Positions 61,473 to 64,000 of a stretch of 64,000 nucleotides of DNA are shown in pieces (the first letter of the stretch is position 1; every line of letters starts with the position of its first letter). The notes beneath the pieces were generated by a model. The model saw only the letters and a list, made by a program, of their open reading frames with translations. It was not told where the DNA came from and made no database searches. The translations under genes were made by a program, and so were the position numbers. Source of the DNA: Conus ventricosus. Its lineage: Eukaryota > Mollusca > Gastropoda > Neogastropoda > Conidae. The stretch spans positions 60,518,634-60,582,633 of the forward strand of contig CM031620.1 in assembly GCA_018398815.1 (NCBI GenBank), in the 5' to 3' direction.

Positions 61473-61771
61473 CATGTCAGTAGAGTTGATCTCCATCCCC
61501 GTAGCTCTTCCTCTGTGTTGAGGTCTCACTCACTTAACGCTTAACATCATGTCCATAGAGTTGATCTCCGTCTCTGTAGCTCTTCCTCCTGTGTTGAGGT
61601 CTCACTCACTTAACGCTTAACATCATGTCCATAGAGTTGATCTCCGTCTCTGTAGCTCTTCCTCCTGTGTTGAGGTCTCACTCACTTAACGCTTAACATC
61701 ATGTCCATAGAGTTGATCTCCGTCTCTGTAGCTCTTCCTCCTGTGTTGAGGTCTCATCACTTAACGCTTAA
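61473..61771 (+). repeat. 76-bp minisatellite, four copies, ended by the piggyBac insertion
   Basis: Units begin at 61473, 61548, 61624 and 61700 (CATGTCCATAGAGTTGATCT). Each ends CTCACTTAACGCTTAACAT. The fourth unit has one base missing and stops at its second TTAA (61768-61771), three bases before the unit's end. Confidence 0.95.
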
Positions 61772-62016
61772 CCTCTTCCTGCTTGCCCGTGTCTATTACG
61801 GGGTCGTTTCCGCGATCCTGTACGCCCGTAACCGTGTCTATTACGGGGTATCTTCGTCATCGAAATTTCGAAAATCGGTACGGGAAATAACCCTAGAAAT
61901 TGCCCTGACTCTACTGGGGTGTTTAAATAAGAGTTCTATCCTTTATCGGTGTACTGAAGTATTAGTAAATTGTCGGTTTAGTATCCAAGTGGGGTCGAGT
62001 GATTATCATAATCAAG

Positions 62017-62562
62017 ATGGCGGATCAGAGACGAAGCTCGACACTGCGACCTGTTTTGAAGCGTTATAGCGCACTGGAAGTTTTAGATGAAGTGTTGAAT
62101 GATATTGATGTTGGTGACGAAGACTTCCAAGCATCAGGTGACAGTGATAGTGATGAGGGAGAGAGGGACGGTAACCAGCACCATCCACTTTTGTCGGAAC
62201 TCGTGGTGGTCACGAAGAAGAAGGCCCGGACTTCGACCACGTGATGTTTGGTCAAGAGCGATACCGGCCATGATTCGACCAAGAATCAGAACCAGAGCCG
62301 ATTCCAGCACCAGCACAGCACCCTCTACTGTCATGAGAGGTCGTGGTAGGGGCAGGGGAAGACCTAGAGGCACTGGACAGCATCAAATAAGGGGGCGTGG
62401 CAGAGGGCGTGGAGCTCGACAATCTTGCTCCAGTATTCCAATGCAAATCAGTGGGAACTGATGGGAATCGTGCGACTGCCTGCAATTGAGCTGTACTGGT
62501 CGAAGAAGGTGCTGTACCCCATTCCAGTCTTCAGCTCAGTAATGACAAGAAACAGATTTCAA
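62017..62562 (+). pseudogene. piggyBac transposase, first exon (frameshifted, internally shortened)
   Basis: The ATG at 62017 (CAAGATGG context) opens MADQRRSSTLRPVLKRYSAL with an acidic stretch (DVGDEDF...DSDSDEGERDG), as usual at the N-terminus of these transposases. After a frameshift near 62210-62240 comes an Arg/Gly-rich basic part (RGRGRGRGRPRG, twice). A second break near 62440 leads to MGIVRLPAIELYWSKKVLYP then VFSSVMTRNRFQ, the conserved start of the DDE_Tnp_1_7 domain. The residues that normally precede it (about 80-100, including the FF...ETNRYA helix) are absent, so there is an internal deletion or misassembly. The exon ends at CAA|GTAAGT (62563). Confidence 0.8.
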
Positions 62563-62688
62563 GTAAGTTTCTTTACTCTCTCTGAGTCTCTCTCTCTGTT
62601 TACTTGTTCTCATAAATTTCCTTCCACCCTCCTCTCCAACTCCTTTCCATGTGAAGTCTTTCTTTTAGCATTACAATAGATGAGGATG

Positions 62689-62745
<57 letters not shown>

Positions 62746-62804
62746 TGCTTCTCTGTAATGTGTGTGTGTGCACTTCTGTTTTGTGTGTGTGTGTGTGCTT
62801 CTGT

Positions 62805-62862
<58 letters not shown>

Positions 62863-63643
62863 GTGTGTGTGCGTGCTTCTATGTGGTGTGTTGTGTGTAT
62901 GCTTCTATGTGGTGTATTTGTGTGTCATTGTTTATGGTGTGTGTGTGTGTGTGTATGTGTGTGCTTCACGGCTGTTCAGAGCAAGCACTTAGTTCTGAGA
63001 GGCAGGGGAGTTTACAGCTCTCCCACAGCTGCAGAGGCCAAGCGTGAATGCAGGTCAAGGAAAGGGGTGTTTTCTGCAGGCTGCTCCCCACCCGCCAGCT
63101 AACGTGCTGTACTCGACCAACTGAATGTCATCTGTGTACAGCCGGTCTGGCAGCAATGTGTTCGGCATTGATGAGCGGCCATTACAAATGGGGCTCTTAG
63201 TTTGATAATCAGTGGTTGTCATGAAAAATGTAATATATCTGTGCTCTTGAGATGACTGAATAGGCGAATTTTCCCCACAATTCTTTTAATACCAAACTCG
63301 ACTAGGTTTATTTTCCTGTAGATAATGTAGATACGGCATGAAAGCTTGTACACAAGAGGTCAGGCGATATTCAAACAATGACAACACACACACACAATTG
63401 TGAAAGAATGACGTCATCACTTTCTGGGAACTTAATTTTCCCTAGTTAACTAGTACACAAGTTTGATACATGCCTCTGCTTGGACTACAACAACAAATGT
63501 GTTGGGTCAGAAATGTGTAAGGCTTGTTTGTTTGGCCCTATAACTAAGTGTCTCGAATGGGACAGAAAATAAAGCTGTGGCTTCTATGTGGTGTGTATGT
63601 GTGTATACTTCTATGTGGTGTATTTGTGTGTCATTGTTTATGA

Positions 63644-63736
<93 letters not shown>

Positions 63737-63838
63737 AAATGTTTGTATGTGTACTTGATTGTTTCTGGTGTGTGTGTGGTGTGTGTGTGTGTTTGCTTGT
63801 TTACACACACTGATCAAATGTTTTCAATCCTATTTCAG
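62563..63838 (+). other. Intron-like insertion in the piggyBac transposase
   Basis: 1276 bases with GTAAGT at the left and CCTATTTCAG at the right, exactly between RFQ and IILQFIHF, which are adjacent in the family. It contains (GT)n at 62687-62743 and 62808-62862, and a repeated block (GCTTCTATGTGGTGTATTTG then TGTGTCATTGTTTAT) at about 62893-62936 and 63609-63642. Another (GT)n with a short (GA)n lies at 63643-63735. Confidence 0.75.
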
Positions 63839-64000
63839 ATCATCCTACAATTTATCCACTTTCACAACTCTGCGATGCCACCACCAGACCATCCCATTTA
63901 TGACCGGCTGTACAAGATCCGCCCAGTACTGGACCACCTCCATGAAAGATTTCAGGAGGTGTATGAGCCACGGTGAGGGGTGTGTGTGGATGAAAGCCTA
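63839..64000 (+). pseudogene. piggyBac transposase, second exon, cut by the window edge
   Basis: The exon reads IILQFIHFHNSAMPPPDHPI then YDRLYKIRPVLDHLHERFQE and VYEPR, matching the piggyBac core (LxFLHFxDN, YDRLxKIRPLLDxLNxxF). After one or two small indels the final codons give VCVDESL, whose Asp (GAT at 63989) corresponds to the first catalytic aspartate of the DDD triad. The remaining catalytic residues lie outside the window. As read, TGA follows PR, so the frame is broken. Confidence 0.82.

Larger units (their letters stand above)
61772..64000 (+). mobile_element. piggyBac-family transposon, left part
   Basis: The element starts with CCTCTTCCTGCTTGCCCGTG directly after TTAA, the target of piggyBac transposons. 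Subterminal repeats CCGTGTCTATTACGGGG occur at 61788-61804 and 61831-61847, each with an internal inverted CCCGT/ACGGG pair. A transposase-like gene begins at 62017. The element continues past the window's end, so the right end and the second TTAA cannot be seen. Confidence 0.8.

Overview
The window looks like eukaryotic nuclear DNA from an invertebrate animal. The only host gene I can name is an animal gene, KANSL2, recognised from three consecutive exons on the + strand (about 56.4-60.2 kb). The transposon fragments (RTE-type and jockey/I-type LINEs, a Penelope-like element, piggyBac, a Ty3-like gag) and the very heavy load of (GT)n, (GA)n and minisatellite DNA fit a mollusc, probably a gastropod. 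That placement is inference; nothing here proves it. No tRNA, rRNA or bacterial-style operon was seen.

Layout. 0-16 kb is mostly satellite DNA: a 47-bp array (0.85-2.0 kb), a 31-bp array (3.8-6.4 kb) split by a duplicated GC-rich block, an inverted pair of LINE fragments (7.3-7.6 kb), a homopolymer-ridden zone (8.5-10.2 kb), a 39-bp array passing into a related 25-bp array (10.7-13.1 kb) and a 32-bp array (15.25-15.7 kb). 16-21 kb holds long dinucleotide tracts and the 3' end of a LINE (17.7-19.65 kb, - strand). 24.3-26.5 kb is a 5'-truncated RTE-type LINE inside a 59-bp minisatellite. 29.3-29.9 kb is a Penelope-like GIY-YIG fragment. 30.15-34.2 kb is a nearly complete jockey/I-type LINE on the - strand, with endonuclease, reverse transcriptase and a C-terminal Cys/His motif, broken by frameshifts. 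36-47 kb is mainly low-copy DNA, foldback elements and arrays of 80-bp and 44-bp units. 47.3-50.9 kb is a nest of LINE fragments, one inserted into another. 53-55 kb holds a gag fragment and a decayed reverse transcriptase.

The last 9 kb is genic. A possible terminal exon of an unknown gene (55.15-55.26 kb) is followed by the start of KANSL2, a subunit of the NSL histone acetyltransferase complex. KANSL2 exons lie at 56375-56636, 57861-58047 and 60044-60158, and the gene runs off the right edge. Its third visible intron carries a zinc-finger fragment, a near-perfect 26-bp hairpin, a 76-bp minisatellite and the left part of a piggyBac element that entered a TTAA of the fourth minisatellite unit.

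Most coding relics, including the KANSL2 exons, carry single-base frameshifts, several of them in homopolymers, and the tandem arrays are full of one-base gaps. This pattern suggests unpolished long-read sequence, so broken frames here should not be read automatically as pseudogenes. Most long open frames in the window are by-products of tandem repeats without stops and were left out.
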